From: Sphingopyxis sp. LC363
GTDB lineage: Bacteria > Pseudomonadota > Alphaproteobacteria > Sphingomonadales > Sphingomonadaceae
DNA length: 64,000 bases
Reading direction: 5' to 3'
Assembly: GCF_000756385.1 (NCBI RefSeq)
Contig: NZ_JNFC01000001.1
Span: 62,001 to 126,000 of the forward strand
Every line of letters begins with the position of its first letter. Within the stretch, counting starts at the first letter, position 1. Made by a program: the position numbers and the translations under genes. Shown one piece after another: positions 25,734 through 35,942 of the stretch. A model generated the notes under the pieces. That model worked only from the letters and a program-made list of their open reading frames with translations. It was not told where the DNA came from and made no database searches.

Positions 25734-27761
25734 ATGTGTATCGCGATCGACCACGATCCGTGGCTCGTCGCGCTGGCGGTCGCGATTTGCGGCGTCGGCG
25801 CCTTTGCGATCGTCCAGATGTTCGAGCGCGCGCGCGATGGGTCGCGGTCGCAGGGGATCGCCTGGGCCTTCCTTGTCGCCGTCGCCGCGAGCGCGACGAT
25901 CTGGTGCACGCATTTCGTCGCGATGCTGGCGTTCGAGGCGAAAGCGCCGGTGACGCTCGATCCGGTGCTGACGATCGCCTCGCTGATGGTCGCGATGGTC
26001 GGCAGCTTCATCGGCTTCGCGGTCGCGGCGTGGGGCAAGGACGAGGTTTTCGGCGCGATCGGCGGAGCACTGTTCGGCGCCGCGATCGCCGCTATGCACT
26101 TCACGGGCATGACCGCGTACCGGGTCGACGGGATCGTGACTTGGGACGGCCAGTATATCGCGGCAGCGGTGATCTGCGGCATGGGTTTCGCCGCCGCGGC
26201 GCTGACCGTGTTGCGCACGAGCCGCGCGGTGCGATACCGCGTGCCGCTCGCGACTTTGCTCATCGTGCTGGCGATCGCGTCGCTTCATTTTCTCGCGATG
26301 ACCGCGATGCGGATCACCCCGATGGCGCTCGACGAGACGCCGCTGCGTCCGGCCGAGTTCAGCGCGCTGGCGCTCGCGACGGTGCTCGTCGGCGGGATGG
26401 TGATCGCGGCGGGCGTCTTCGCCGCGATGCTCGACCGCCAGACGCGGTCGGAGGCGCTGCGCGAGATGACGCGCATGGCGATGAACGACGCGCTGACGGG
26501 CCTGCCCAATCGCGTCGCCTTTCGCGGCGAACTGGCGCGGCAGATCGGCGCGGCGATGGTGAGCGGCGAGCGGGTCGGGCTCTGCGCGATCGATCTCGAC
26601 CGTTTCAAGGAAATCAACGACGTCCACGGCCACAAGGCGGGCGACGAGGTGCTTGCGCGGATTGCGCAGCGGATGCGCGATACGCTGGGGCATAATGAGT
26701 TCGTCGCGCGGCTGGGCGGCGACGAGTTCGTCGCGCTGACACGCTTTACCGAGCGCGCGCAGCTGACGGCCTTCGCCGCGCGGCTCGATGCCGAACTCAA
26801 GGCGCCGCTGGTCTTTCCCGATTTCGAGGCGCGGCTCGGCGCGAGCATCGGCGTGGCGGTCTTTCCCGACGATGCGGCGACCGCCGAGATGCTGGCGAAC
26901 AATGCCGACCTCGCGATGTACCGCGCCAAGGCCGACGCCGCGACCACCCCGTGCCATTATGACTGGCAGCTCGACGAGGCGATCCGCGACCAGCGCGAGC
27001 TGGCCGCCGACCTGCGCAGCGCGATCGATCGCGGCGAACTCGACGTCCATTATCAGGTCCAGACCTCGGTCACGACGGGCGAAATTACCGGATATGAAGC
27101 CTTGCTGCGCTGGACGCATCCGGTGCGCGGCGCGATCCCGCCGGCGGTCTTCATCCCGCTCGCCGAGGCGAACGGTTTCATCCTCGCGCTCGGCGAATGG
27201 GTGATGCGGCGCGCCTGCACCGACGCGGCCGCCTGGCCGCACGCGTCGAAGGTCGCGGTCAATGTCTCGCCGCTGCAGCTCGCGCACGTCGACCTGCCGC
27301 GCCTGTTCCACCAGATATTGCTCGACACCGGCCTGCCGCCGCGGCGGCTGGAGATCGAGCTCACCGAAACCGCGATCATCGCCGACCGCGAACGCGCGCT
27401 GCACGTGCTGCGTCAGATCAAGGCGCTCGGCGTCGGGGTCGCGCTCGACGATTTCGGAACCGGCTATTCGTCGCTCGAAACGCTGCGCGCTTTTCCCTTC
27501 GACAAGATCAAACTCGACCGCTTCTTCCTCGCCGAGCTTGCCGGCAACGTCCAGTCGACCGCGATCCTGCGCGCGGTGCTCGCGCTCGGCAAGAGCCTGT
27601 CGATCCCGATCCTTGCCGAGGGCATCGAGACCTCCGAACAGCTCGACGTGCTGCGCCGCGAGGGCTGCGACGAGGCGCAGGGTTTCCTGATCGGCCGGCC
27701 GGGGCGCGGCGTTGCGCAGGGCGACGATCGCGGCGGCGACGACCGGGTGTTCGCCGCCTGA
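25734..27761 (+). CDS. MHYT-GGDEF-EAL sensor, cyclic-di-GMP metabolism
   Basis: Membrane-bound bifunctional signalling protein of about 676 residues. The N-terminal MHYT domain shows three repeats (THFVAML, MHFTGMTAY, LHFLAMTAM) in a multi-helix region thought to bind copper or sense O2, CO or NO. GGDEF is intact at residues 328-332, so diguanylate cyclase activity is plausible. EAL is intact at 455-457 and the later metal-binding residues ELTET, LDDFGTGYSS and AEGIE are present, so phosphodiesterase activity is plausible. ATG 25734 has only a weak AGG upstream; TTG starts at 25719 (behind GGGGAAGG) or 25665 are possible. Confidence 0.92.
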   Translation: MCIAIDHDPWLVALAVAICGVGAFAIVQMFERARDGSRSQGIAWAFLVAVAASATIWCTHFVAMLAFEAKAPVTLDPVLTIASLMVAMVGSFIGFAVAAWGKDEVFGAIGGALFGAAIAAMHFTGMTAYRVDGIVTWDGQYIAAAVICGMGFAAAALTVLRTSRAVRYRVPLATLLIVLAIASLHFLAMTAMRITPMALDETPLRPAEFSALALATVLVGGMVIAAGVFAAMLDRQTRSEALREMTRMAMNDALTGLPNRVAFRGELARQIGAAMVSGERVGLCAIDLDRFKEINDVHGHKAGDEVLARIAQRMRDTLGHNEFVARLGGDEFVALTRFTERAQLTAFAARLDAELKAPLVFPDFEARLGASIGVAVFPDDAATAEMLANNADLAMYRAKADAATTPCHYDWQLDEAIRDQRELAADLRSAIDRGELDVHYQVQTSVTTGEITGYEALLRWTHPVRGAIPPAVFIPLAEANGFILALGEWVMRRACTDAAAWPHASKVAVNVSPLQLAHVDLPRLFHQILLDTGLPPRRLEIELTETAIIADRERALHVLRQIKALGVGVALDDFGTGYSSLETLRAFPFDKIKLDRFFLAELAGNVQSTAILRAVLALGKSLSIPILAEGIETSEQLDVLRREGCDEAQGFLIGRPGRGVAQGDDRGGDDRVFAA

Positions 27762-27831
27762 CGGCTCGATCGCAACGAAAATAGCCGGCTTGGGTTGACC
27801 CTGCGCGCGCCGCGCCTTTACGCAGGGTCTC

Positions 27832-29475
27832 ATGCCGCATGATACCACGCTGATCGGAACCATCGTCGCGGGTCTCGGCGTCGCCTTTCTGATGGGCGCG
27901 CTCGCGCACCGGCTCAAAATATCGCCGATCGCGGGCTATCTGCTCGCGGGCATCCTCGTCGGCCCCTTTACACCGGGCTTCGTCGCCGACACCGGGCTTG
28001 CGATGCAGCTCGCCGAGATCGGCGTCATCCTCCTCATGTTCGGGGTGGGCCTCCACTTTTCGTTCAAGGACCTGCTTTCGGTCCGCAAGATCGCGGTGCC
28101 GGGGGCGACCCTGCAGATCGCGGTCGCGACCGCGCTCGGCACGATGCTCGGCCTCTGGCTGGGCTGGTCGATCGCGGGGAGCGCGGTGTTCGGGCTGGCG
28201 CTGTCGGTCGCATCGACCGTCGTGCTGCTCCGCGCATTGCAGGCACGCGACATGGTCGAGACCGAGAAGGGGCGCATCGCGGTCGGCTGGCTGATCGTTG
28301 AGGACCTCGTCATGGTGCTCGCGCTCGTGCTGCTGCCCGCGATGTTCGGCGACCGCGGCGACGAAGGAGTGAGTGCGGGGCTGCTCCAGTCGGCGGGTAT
28401 CGTGCTGGTCAAGGTCGTCGGTTTTGCCGCATTCATGTTCCTGATCGCGCGGCGGGTGCTGCCGTGGGTGCTCCACTGGGTCGCGCATTCGGGGTCGCGC
28501 GAGCTGTTCCGGCTCGCGGTGCTGGCGATCGCGCTGGGGGTCGCATTCGGCGCGGCGGTGATGTTCGACGTATCCTTTGCGCTCGGCGCCTTCTTCGCGG
28601 GCATGATCCTCGGCGAGACGCAATTGTCGCGGCGCGCCGCCGAAGAGACGCTGCCGCTGCGCGATGCGTTCGCGGTGCTGTTCTTCGTGTCGGTGGGCAT
28701 GCTCTTCGACCCCAAGGTAATCGTCGAGCAGCCGCTGCCGGTGATCGCTACAGTCGCGATCATCGTCATCGGCAAGTCGGTCGCGGCCTATGCGCTCGTC
28801 CGTGCCTTCGGCCATAAATCGCAGACCGCGCTGACGATTTCGGTGAGCCTCGCGCAGATCGGCGAATTCTCGTTCATTCTTGCGGGGCTCGGCGTCGGGC
28901 TCGGGGTATTGCCTGAGACGGGGCGCGACCTGATCCTTGCGGGTTCGATGCTGTCGATTCTGTTCAATCCCATCCTTTTCACGCTGGCGGTGAAGCGCAT
29001 CCGCGCCGACGAACCGATCGAGGAACCGTCGGGAGACATTGTCGAGGAAGCGCCCGAACCGTGCAACGCCGGGGTCGTACTGATCGGTTATGGCCGCGTC
29101 GGCAGCCATATCGGCAGCATGATCTGCGGCCGCGGCGAAGGGCTGACGGTGATCGAGGACCAGAAGGACATGGCGGCCGCGGCGCGTGAGGCGGGCGCAA
29201 CGGTGATCGTCGGCGACGCCACCAAGGAGAGCATTTTGCGCCAGGCCGGGCTCGACGAGGCGTCGACGCTGCTGATCGCGATTCCCGAGGGGGTCGAGGC
29301 GGGGGCGATCGTGCGCCGCGCGCGTGCGATCAACCCGAAGCTGGTGATCGTCGCGCGCGCGCATTCGGACGAGGAAGTGAGCGACCTGGTCCGTCGCGGC
29401 GCGGACCATGTCGTGATGGCCGAACGCGAGACGGCGTCGCGGATGGCCGAACGGGCGATGCTGACACGGGCTTAG
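27832..29475 (+). CDS. YbaL/KefB-type monovalent cation:proton antiporter
   Basis: CPA2-family antiporter of 547 residues. About 12 membrane segments fill residues 5-385, including the LMFGVGLHFS motif typical of Kef proteins. A C-terminal RCK/TrkA-N domain begins near residue 413 with the nucleotide-binding loop IGYGRVGSHIG. No KefF/KefG-like partner is next to it, consistent with the YbaL branch. Likely K+/H+ exchange at the inner membrane. Single gene between the cyclic-di-GMP protein and RecQ. Confidence 0.92.
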   Translation: MPHDTTLIGTIVAGLGVAFLMGALAHRLKISPIAGYLLAGILVGPFTPGFVADTGLAMQLAEIGVILLMFGVGLHFSFKDLLSVRKIAVPGATLQIAVATALGTMLGLWLGWSIAGSAVFGLALSVASTVVLLRALQARDMVETEKGRIAVGWLIVEDLVMVLALVLLPAMFGDRGDEGVSAGLLQSAGIVLVKVVGFAAFMFLIARRVLPWVLHWVAHSGSRELFRLAVLAIALGVAFGAAVMFDVSFALGAFFAGMILGETQLSRRAAEETLPLRDAFAVLFFVSVGMLFDPKVIVEQPLPVIATVAIIVIGKSVAAYALVRAFGHKSQTALTISVSLAQIGEFSFILAGLGVGLGVLPETGRDLILAGSMLSILFNPILFTLAVKRIRADEPIEEPSGDIVEEAPEPCNAGVVLIGYGRVGSHIGSMICGRGEGLTVIEDQKDMAAAAREAGATVIVGDATKESILRQAGLDEASTLLIAIPEGVEAGAIVRRARAINPKLVIVARAHSDEEVSDLVRRGADHVVMAERETASRMAERAMLTRA

Positions 29476-29554
29476 TCCCGACGTTGATTTGTTGTCCGTC
29501 TGGATGAGTCCGGGGCTTCCCTCTCCTCCTCATCCGCCCTATCGCCCTCGCACA

Positions 29555-31330
29555 ATGTCCGCCGACGCTCTTCTCCCGCTGCTCAAAACGACCTTCGGTT
29601 TCGACCATTTTCGCGGCCGTCAGGGCGATGTGGTCGCGCGGGTGATGGCGGGCGAGCGCACGCTTGCGGTGATGCCGACCGGCGCGGGCAAGTCGCTGAC
29701 TTATCAGCTGCCGGCGGTCGCGCTCGATGGCTGCGTCGTCGTCGTGTCGCCGCTGATCGCGCTGATGCACGACCAGCTGCGCGGTGCGCGCGCGGCGGGA
29801 ATTCGCGCCGCGAGCCTGACGAGCGTCGATGCCGATTTCGCCGACACGCGGCAGGCGTATCGCGACGGCGAACTCGACCTCCTCTATATCGCGCCCGAGC
29901 GCGCCACCGGCGAAGGCTTCCGCTCGTTGATGGAAGCGCGCACGCCCGCGCTGTTCGCGATCGACGAGGCGCATTGCGTTTCGGAATGGGGGCATGATTT
30001 CCGCCCCGATTACCGGTTGCTCCGCCCGTTGCTCGACGCTTTCCCGTCGGTGCCGCGGCTTGCGCTGACGGCGACGGCCGACAAGCACACGCGCGAAGAT
30101 ATCCTCCTCCAGCTCGGCATCCCGGCCGAAGGGCTGGTGCTCGCGGGCTTCGATCGCCCGAACATTCGCTATCGGGTGACGCCGCGCGTGACTCCCGCAA
30201 AGCAGCTCACCGATTTCATCGCCGCCAATCCCGGGCCAGGGATCGTCTATTGTCCGACGCGCGACGGGACCGAACGCATGGCGCAAAAGCTCGCCGCCGC
30301 GACCGGACGCAGCGTCGCCGCTTATCACGCCGGGCTCGACGCCGAGCGCCGCGCGCGGGTGCAGCACGACTTCGTTGCGTCGGAGGATGGCATCGTCACC
30401 GCGACGGTCGCCTTCGGCATGGGGATCGACAAGCCCGACGTGCGCTTCGTCGCGCATGCCGGGCTGCCGAAGTCGATCGAGAGCTATTATCAGGAAACGG
30501 GACGCGCGGGGCGCGACGGCGACCCCGCCGAGGCGCTGATGCTATGGGGCGCCGAGGATTTCGCGCGCGCGCGGATGCGGCTCGGCGAATTGCCCGAGGC
30601 GCGCATCGCAAGCGAACGGGCGCGGCTCAACGCGCTCGCGGCGCTGGTCGAGACCGTCGAGTGCCGCCGCGCGCTGTTGCTGCGCCATTTCGGCGAGTCG
30701 CCGCCCGAACGCTGCGGCAATTGCGACCCCTGCCTCGAACCGCCGCGCCAGCTCGACGCGACGGTGCTGGCGCAGAAACTGCTTTCGGCGGTCTATCGCA
30801 CCGGGCAGAGCTTTGGCGCCGGGCATGTCGAGGCGGTGCTGACGGGGCGGAACGACGAGCGCATTGCCCAGCGGGGGCACGACAAGCTCTCGGTCTTCGG
30901 TATCGTCGCGGGCGAGGAGGCGCGGCTGATCAAGCCGCTCGTGCGCACGCTCGTCGCGCGCGAGGCGCTCGAGACGACCGAGCATGGCGGGCTGATGTTC
31001 GGTCCCGCCGGGCGCGCGATGATGAAGGGCGAAACGCCGGTGTTGATCGCCGAGCCGCCGGTGAAACGGACGCAAAGGGCTTCGCGGGCGGATCGGGCCG
31101 CCGCGAACCCGGTCGGCGATCCCTTGTTCGACGCGCTTCGCGCGATGCGGCGCGAACTGGCGGCCGAAGCCGGGGTGCCGCCCTATGTGATCTTCCACGA
31201 CGCGGTGCTGCGCGCGATGGCGAGCGAACGGCCCGCGACGCGGAGCGCGCTCGCCGACATTCCCGGCGTCGGCGGCAAGAAGCTCGACGCGTGGGGCGAC
31301 GCGTTTCTGAACGTCATCCGCCAATATTGA
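29555..31330 (+). CDS. recQ: ATP-dependent DNA helicase RecQ
   Basis: 3'-5' DNA helicase, 591 residues, acting in RecF-type recombination and replication repair. Walker A M40PTGAGKS47, D137EAH140 box, the aromatic-rich CVSEWGHDFRPDY loop, and ETGRAGRDG of motif VI are intact. The RQC zinc site is visible as CRRALLLRHF-x-CGNCDPC, and an HRDC domain ends the protein (LADIPGVGGKKLDAWG). Start at ATG 29555 (MSADALL) chosen from the family's usual N terminus; the frame is open 66 bases further up. Confidence 0.95.
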   Translation: MSADALLPLLKTTFGFDHFRGRQGDVVARVMAGERTLAVMPTGAGKSLTYQLPAVALDGCVVVVSPLIALMHDQLRGARAAGIRAASLTSVDADFADTRQAYRDGELDLLYIAPERATGEGFRSLMEARTPALFAIDEAHCVSEWGHDFRPDYRLLRPLLDAFPSVPRLALTATADKHTREDILLQLGIPAEGLVLAGFDRPNIRYRVTPRVTPAKQLTDFIAANPGPGIVYCPTRDGTERMAQKLAAATGRSVAAYHAGLDAERRARVQHDFVASEDGIVTATVAFGMGIDKPDVRFVAHAGLPKSIESYYQETGRAGRDGDPAEALMLWGAEDFARARMRLGELPEARIASERARLNALAALVETVECRRALLLRHFGESPPERCGNCDPCLEPPRQLDATVLAQKLLSAVYRTGQSFGAGHVEAVLTGRNDERIAQRGHDKLSVFGIVAGEEARLIKPLVRTLVAREALETTEHGGLMFGPAGRAMMKGETPVLIAEPPVKRTQRASRADRAAANPVGDPLFDALRAMRRELAAEAGVPPYVIFHDAVLRAMASERPATRSALADIPGVGGKKLDAWGDAFLNVIRQY

Positions 31331-31395
31331 TTGCAGCTTCACGCCCACCACCTTCATGCTTGTCAGCAAGTGGGCGGCGGGAGTAGATCGGCGGC

Positions 31396-31830
31396 ATGAG
31401 CGATTTTCGTCCCCTGTCCGCCCAGTTCAGCGTCGCGCCGCAGATCGGCATCGAGGATGTCGCCGAGGCCAAGGCGCAAGGCTTTGCGCTGGTGATCAAC
31501 AACCGTCCCGACGGCGAGGAGCCGGCGGCGCCGCAGGGCGAGCATATCTCTACCGCCTGCGCCGCCGAGGGGCTGGCCTATGCCGCGATCCCGATCGGCC
31601 ATGCGGGGTTCAGCCATGCGCAGATCGACGCGCTCGACAAATTGCTGGCGAGCGCGACCGGACCCATCCTCGCCTATTGCCGGTCGGGAACGCGCTCGAC
31701 GCATCTCTGGGCGCTGACGCGCGCGCGCGCCGGCGACGATGTCGGCGGCATCGTCGATGCGGCGGCAAAGGCGGGCTACGATCTTTCGGGGCTGCGGCCG
31801 ATGCTGGACGCGCTGTCGGGGGAAAAATGA
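31396..31830 (+). CDS. TIGR01244 family sulfurtransferase/phosphatase-like protein
   Basis: 144-residue cytosolic protein of the beta-lactamase-hydrolase-like (Blh N-terminal) family. The active loop is C95-R-S-G-T-R100, a rhodanese-sized six-residue loop rather than the CX5R of true tyrosine phosphatases. The N-terminal FSVAPQIGIEDV and VINNRPDGEEP match the family. In other bacteria members accompany sulfide-detoxifying persulfide dioxygenases; here no such gene is adjacent. Its stop overlaps the start of the next gene by ATGA. Confidence 0.9.
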   Translation: MSDFRPLSAQFSVAPQIGIEDVAEAKAQGFALVINNRPDGEEPAAPQGEHISTACAAEGLAYAAIPIGHAGFSHAQIDALDKLLASATGPILAYCRSGTRSTHLWALTRARAGDDVGGIVDAAAKAGYDLSGLRPMLDALSGEK

Positions 31831-32231
31831 CCGCGGTGCTTGTCCAGACGGGCGCGTCGCTCGTCGCGGTGCTGTTCATCGCCTGGCTGGTCGGCAGGAT
31901 GGGGCTCGGCGCCGATCCGCGGATTGCGGACGAAGCCCACGCGATCCGGCTCGCCGAAGAGGCCGAAGCGGGGTTTCGCGGGATCGAAGTCGCGCGCGAC
32001 CGCGCGGGCTTTGCCGCGATCGTCCGCAATGCCGAGGGGCGGATGATGCTGATACGCGCGCATGGCAATCATTTCGCGGCGCGGCCGGTCGATGCGAGCG
32101 TTATCGGACGGCTCGACAAGGATTTCCTGACTTTGACGATGCCGGAGCGAACATTCGGCGCGGTGACGCTGCAACTGGGGAAGGACGCGGGGATGTGGGC
32201 ATCGCGTATGCGGGAGTTCGGCCGTGCCTGA
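31827..32231 (+). CDS. Hypothetical membrane-anchored protein (134 aa)
   Basis: One N-terminal membrane segment (about residues 5-25, LVQTGASLVAVLFIAWLVG) followed by a soluble domain of about 100 residues facing either cytosol or periplasm. No recognised domain. Starts in the ATGA overlap with the TIGR01244 gene, and its stop lies 8 bases into the GTG-started desaturase gene, so it is the middle gene of a tightly coupled trio. A partner of the downstream membrane enzyme is a reasonable inference only. Confidence 0.8.
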   Translation: MTAVLVQTGASLVAVLFIAWLVGRMGLGADPRIADEAHAIRLAEEAEAGFRGIEVARDRAGFAAIVRNAEGRMMLIRAHGNHFAARPVDASVIGRLDKDFLTLTMPERTFGAVTLQLGKDAGMWASRMREFGRA

Positions 32232-33138
32232 GCTGCCCGATCCCGTCGTCTACGCGGTGCCGGGTTTCATCCTGCTGCTGATCGTCGAAATGATCGTGTC
32301 GCTGCGTCGCGACAAGAGCCGTTACGAGGCGCGTGACACGCTGACCTCGCTGATGCTCGGCACGGTGAGCCAGGTCGCCGGAGCGCTCGTCGGCGCGGCG
32401 GTGATCGGCATGGCGGTGTGGGTCTATCAATTCCGTCTGTTCGACATCGGGATCGAGTTCAGCACTTGGTGGTGGGCGTGGATCCTCTGCTTCTTTCTCG
32501 ACGATCTCGCCTATTATGCCTTTCACCGCAGCGCGCACCGCGTGCGCTGGTTCTGGGCGAGCCATGTCATCCATCATTCGAGCCAGCATTATAATCTGTC
32601 GACCGCGCTCCGGCAGACGTGGACCGGCTTCTTCAGCCTTGGTTTCATCTTCCGCCTGCCGCTGTTCCTGATCGGCTTTCCACCCGCGATGGTCTTTTTC
32701 TGCGCGGGGCTGAACCTGATCTACCAGTTCTGGATTCATACCGAGGCGATCGGGCGGATGCCGCGCTGGTTCGAAGCGGTGATGAACACCCCGTCGCACC
32801 ACCGCGTCCATCACGGCGTCAATCCGCGCTATCTCGACGCCAATTATGCGGGCGTCTTCATCATCTGGGACAAGATGTTCGGCAGCTTCGTCGCCGAACG
32901 CGACGACGAGCCGGTGCGTTACGGCATCGTCAAGCAGCTCGGCAGCTTCAACATATTGTGGGCCGCGGTGCATGAATGGGTCGGGATCGCGAAGGACGTG
33001 TGGGCCGCGCCGTGGAAGCACAAGCTGTCCTATATGTGGCGCGAGCCCGGCTGGAGCCACGACGGCAGCCGCGCGACGAGCGCGATGATCAAGCAGCGCT
33101 GGGCAGCGGGGCGGTCGGTCGAGGAGCCGGCGGAGTAG
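32224..33138 (+). CDS. Sterol desaturase / fatty acid hydroxylase superfamily protein
   Basis: Integral-membrane di-iron enzyme of 304 residues, GTG start at 32224 inside the preceding gene. The histidine clusters of the superfamily are intact: HRSAH, HHSSQH and HHRVHH, with a fourth His (HTEAIG) between. About four to five hydrophobic segments. Family members hydroxylate or desaturate lipids such as carotenoids, ceramides or sterol-like lipids; the substrate is not predictable. The coupling to the two upstream genes suggests a shared lipid-related pathway. Confidence 0.92.
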   Translation: MPELPDPVVYAVPGFILLLIVEMIVSLRRDKSRYEARDTLTSLMLGTVSQVAGALVGAAVIGMAVWVYQFRLFDIGIEFSTWWWAWILCFFLDDLAYYAFHRSAHRVRWFWASHVIHHSSQHYNLSTALRQTWTGFFSLGFIFRLPLFLIGFPPAMVFFCAGLNLIYQFWIHTEAIGRMPRWFEAVMNTPSHHRVHHGVNPRYLDANYAGVFIIWDKMFGSFVAERDDEPVRYGIVKQLGSFNILWAAVHEWVGIAKDVWAAPWKHKLSYMWREPGWSHDGSRATSAMIKQRWAAGRSVEEPAE

Positions 33139-33181
33139 GCGCCGAAAAGGGGCACGCGGAGACGCGGAGGGATTACCAACT

Positions 33182-33270
33182 CCGTTCGTGCTGAGCTTGT
33201 CGAAGCACAGTTTTTCGCCTTGGCGTCGTAAGAAGGAAGAACGGCCCTTCGACAAGCTCAGGGCGAACGA
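33182..33270. repeat. Inverted repeat of the CTTCGACAAGCTCAG family, copy 1
   Basis: Left arm CCGTTCGTGCTGAGCTTGTC followed by GAAGCAC and, after about 30 bases, right arm GCCCTTCGACAAGCTCAGGG followed by CGAACG. A second copy lies at 49221-49371. This is a REP/BIME-like palindromic repeat. Confidence 0.85.
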
Positions 33271-33361
33271 AGAAGGAAACCCCTTCTTCCTTGCTTCGCC
33301 ACCTAATGACATTCATGTAAGTCGCAGTGGACCACCGACCGGGTGGCGAGGGGAGCGGCTT

Positions 33362-34948
33362 ATGGATCAGTTCGACATCATCGTCATCGGCGGGGGCAGC
33401 GCGGGGAGCGCGGCGGCGGGGCGGCTCGCCGAGGATGGCAAGCGCGCCGTCTGTCTGGTCGAGGCGGGCGGGCGCAACGACAATATGCTGATCAAGACGC
33501 CGGGCTTCATGCCCTTCATCCGGAACAGCTCGAATTATAAATATGAAACGGTGCCGCAAAAGGGGCTGAACGGGCGCACCGGATACCAGCCGCGCGGGCG
33601 CGGGCTCGGCGGCTCGAGCGCGATCAACGCGATGGTCTATATCCGCGGCCACGCCTTCGATTACGACCAGTGGGAATCGCTGGGAGCGACCGGCTGGAGC
33701 TATGCCGACGTGCTGCCCTGGTTCAAACGCGCCGAGCATAATGAGCGCGGAGCCGACGATTTCCACGGCAGCGGCGGGCCGCTCAATGTCATGGACCAGC
33801 GCTGGCCCAATGTGACGAGCCGGCGCTTCGTCGAGAGCGCGGCGGCGCTGCAACTGCCGCGCACGGCCGATTTCAACGGTGCGAGCCAGGAGGGGTTTGG
33901 CCTCTATCAGGTGACGCAGAAAGCGGGCGAACGCTGGTCGGCGGCGCGCGCCTATGTCGAACCCTTGCGCGAACATGGCAATTTCGCGGTGCGCACCGGC
34001 GCGCTCGTCGAGCGGATATTGATCGAGAACGGGCGTGCGACGGGCGTCGAAATCCGGCGCGGATCGAAACGCGAGACGCTCCGCGCGCGCGGCGGGGTCG
34101 TTCTGTCGGCGGGCGCCTTCAACAGCCCACAGATATTGATGCTGTCGGGGATCGGGCCGGGCGCGCATCTTAAGGACAAGGGGATCGCGGTCGCGCTCGA
34201 CCGCGCCGGAGTCGGCGCGAACCTGCAGGACCATATCGACTATGTGTCGAGCTGGGAAACGCGCTCGGCCGACCCGTTCGGCGACAGCGCGAGCGGCACT
34301 TGGCGGATGCTGAAAGCGATCTTCGAGCATCGCCGCCAGCGCACGGGCATCATGACGACATGCTTTGCCGAGGCGGGCGGCTTCTGGAAATCGCGGCCCG
34401 ATCTGCCCGCGCCCGACATCCAATATCATTTCGTCCCCGCGATGCTGGAGGATCATGGCCGCACCAAGGTGAAGGGCCACGGTTTTTCGTGCCACGCCTG
34501 CGTGCTCCGGCCCGAGAGCCGCGGGTCGGTGACGCTGGCGTCGGGCGATGCCGCCGCGGCGCCGGTGATCGATCCGGGCTTCCTGACCGATGCGCGCGAC
34601 ATGGCGACGCTGCGCGCCGGGGTGCGGATGATGCACCGGATCGCCGCCGCGCCGCCGCTGTCGGATTATGCGGGGGTCGACCGTCACCCGGTCGATCTCG
34701 ACGACGATGCGGCGCTCGACGCGCTGATCCGCGCGCGCGCCGATACCGTCTATCACCCGGTCGGAACGTGCCGGATGGGCAATGACGTCGACGCGGTGGT
34801 CGATCCGGCGCTGAAGCTCAAAGGCGTCGAGGGCCTGTGGGTCGCCGACGCGAGCGTGATGCCGCGGCTGGTCAGCGGCAACACCAACGCGCCGAGCATC
34901 ATGATCGGCGAACGCGCGGCCGACTTCGTGAAGGCGGCGCTGGCCTGA
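33362..34948 (+). CDS. GMC family oxidoreductase (choline dehydrogenase-like)
   Basis: FAD-dependent alcohol dehydrogenase/oxidase of 528 residues. ADP-binding motif [17 protein letters not shown] at the N terminus, GMC signature 1 as [19 protein letters not shown], and the C-terminal active-site region [10 protein letters not shown] followed by [17 protein letters not shown]. The catalytic His is the one in YHPVGTC. Resembles BetA and alkanol or polyethylene-glycol dehydrogenases, which are frequent in sphingomonads. ATG 33362 follows AGGGGAGCGG. No betaine pathway genes are adjacent. Confidence 0.92.
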   Translation: MDQFDIIVIGGGSAGSAAAGRLAEDGKRAVCLVEAGGRNDNMLIKTPGFMPFIRNSSNYKYETVPQKGLNGRTGYQPRGRGLGGSSAINAMVYIRGHAFDYDQWESLGATGWSYADVLPWFKRAEHNERGADDFHGSGGPLNVMDQRWPNVTSRRFVESAAALQLPRTADFNGASQEGFGLYQVTQKAGERWSAARAYVEPLREHGNFAVRTGALVERILIENGRATGVEIRRGSKRETLRARGGVVLSAGAFNSPQILMLSGIGPGAHLKDKGIAVALDRAGVGANLQDHIDYVSSWETRSADPFGDSASGTWRMLKAIFEHRRQRTGIMTTCFAEAGGFWKSRPDLPAPDIQYHFVPAMLEDHGRTKVKGHGFSCHACVLRPESRGSVTLASGDAAAAPVIDPGFLTDARDMATLRAGVRMMHRIAAAPPLSDYAGVDRHPVDLDDDAALDALIRARADTVYHPVGTCRMGNDVDAVVDPALKLKGVEGLWVADASVMPRLVSGNTNAPSIMIGERAADFVKAALA

Positions 34949-34951
34949 GCG

Positions 34952-35506
34952 CTAAGAGCAAGCGGCCGCCAACAATCGGCCGCTGCCCGTCAAGTCATAC
35001 CGACTCGCGGGCGGGCGCATATCGATCACCTCGCGCGTCACCAGCCCATGGCGCCCAAGCGCGGCCAGCCCCTGCGACAGCGCCCGCGGTGTCGCGGGGG
35101 CGAGCAGGCGCGACAGCGCGTTGAAGCGGTCGTGCCCCACGCCGATGCCGACGACGAGCGGCAGCCCCCAGCGCGTCGCGGCGCCAGGGGGCAGGCCGAG
35201 CGCGCCATGGGCTTCGGCGATCGTCGCGGCGCGCGCGGCGGCCGCCTGACCGCTGTCGGTCAATATATATTCGGGGCGAAGCGGGTGGCCGTGACCGGGG
35301 TTGCGCCGCACCCAGCCGATCGCCTGCGCCGCCTCCAGCGTCCGCGTCAGGCTGTCGCGCGACAGTCCGAGCCGGTGGACGAGCTCGACGAAGCGCGCGC
35401 CTTTGCGGGCCGCGAGATCGGCGAGCAAGGGCACCAGCCAGCGGTGGCTGCCGAGCTGGACCAGCAACGGATCGGGCGGCGGCGGATCGGACTTGCTTGA
35501 CGGCAT
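34952..35506 (-). CDS. Winged-helix transcriptional regulator (HxlR/MarR-like)
   Basis: 184-residue DNA-binding protein with start at 35506 (MPSSKSDPPPPD), the first ATG giving a soluble N terminus. It appears to have two wHTH-like halves: residues about 15-75 (FVELVHRLGLSRDSLTRTLEAAQAIGWV) and about 120-180 (PRALSQGLAALGRHGLVTREV), each with an HxlR-type pattern. Divergent from the VOC gene, 61 bases apart, so it probably controls that pair and itself. No clear Shine-Dalgarno before the ATG. Confidence 0.75.
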   Translation of the reverse strand: MPSSKSDPPPPDPLLVQLGSHRWLVPLLADLAARKGARFVELVHRLGLSRDSLTRTLEAAQAIGWVRRNPGHGHPLRPEYILTDSGQAAAARAATIAEAHGALGLPPGAATRWGLPLVVGIGVGHDRFNALSRLLAPATPRALSQGLAALGRHGLVTREVIDMRPPASRYDLTGSGRLLAAACS

Positions 35507-35567
35507 TTGCAAGTAACTATACAAACCAGACCATCGATGCAAGGATGTTGGCAGAGGGAGCAAAGGC

Positions 35568-35942
35568 ATGGCACTCGAATATGGATCCGAGCTTACCTGC
35601 TCGATGGGGGTGAAGGACATGACCGCGTCGATTGGATGGTACGGGCGGGTGATGCGCTGCGAACTGCTCTACCGCGCCGACGAGATCGGCTGGTGCGAAA
35701 TGAGAACCCCCATGGCGGGGGTCAATATCGGGCTGAGCGAGGTCGAGAGCGTCGTGCAGGGCGGCGGCGCGACCAATGTGTTCGAGGTCGCCGACATCGT
35801 CGAAGCCAAGGCCCATCTCGATGCCGAGGGCGTGCGGCAGGACGGCGATATCCAGCATATTCCGGGGCTGGTGAAATTGCTCACCTTTTACGATCCCGAC
35901 GGCAACGCCTTCATGTTCTCGCAGTCCGATATGGTGTCATGA
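35568..35942 (+). CDS. VOC (glyoxalase/bleomycin resistance) family protein
   Basis: 124-residue metalloenzyme-fold protein with paired beta-alpha-beta-beta-beta modules: SMGVKDMTASIGWYGRVMRCELL at the N terminus and LLTFYDPDGNAFMFSQS at the C terminus, the latter with the Glu/Gln-type metal-position region. AAAGGCATG context at the start. Divergently transcribed from the winged-helix regulator and overlapping the next gene by ATGA. Confidence 0.88.
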   Translation: MALEYGSELTCSMGVKDMTASIGWYGRVMRCELLYRADEIGWCEMRTPMAGVNIGLSEVESVVQGGGATNVFEVADIVEAKAHLDAEGVRQDGDIQHIPGLVKLLTFYDPDGNAFMFSQSDMVS

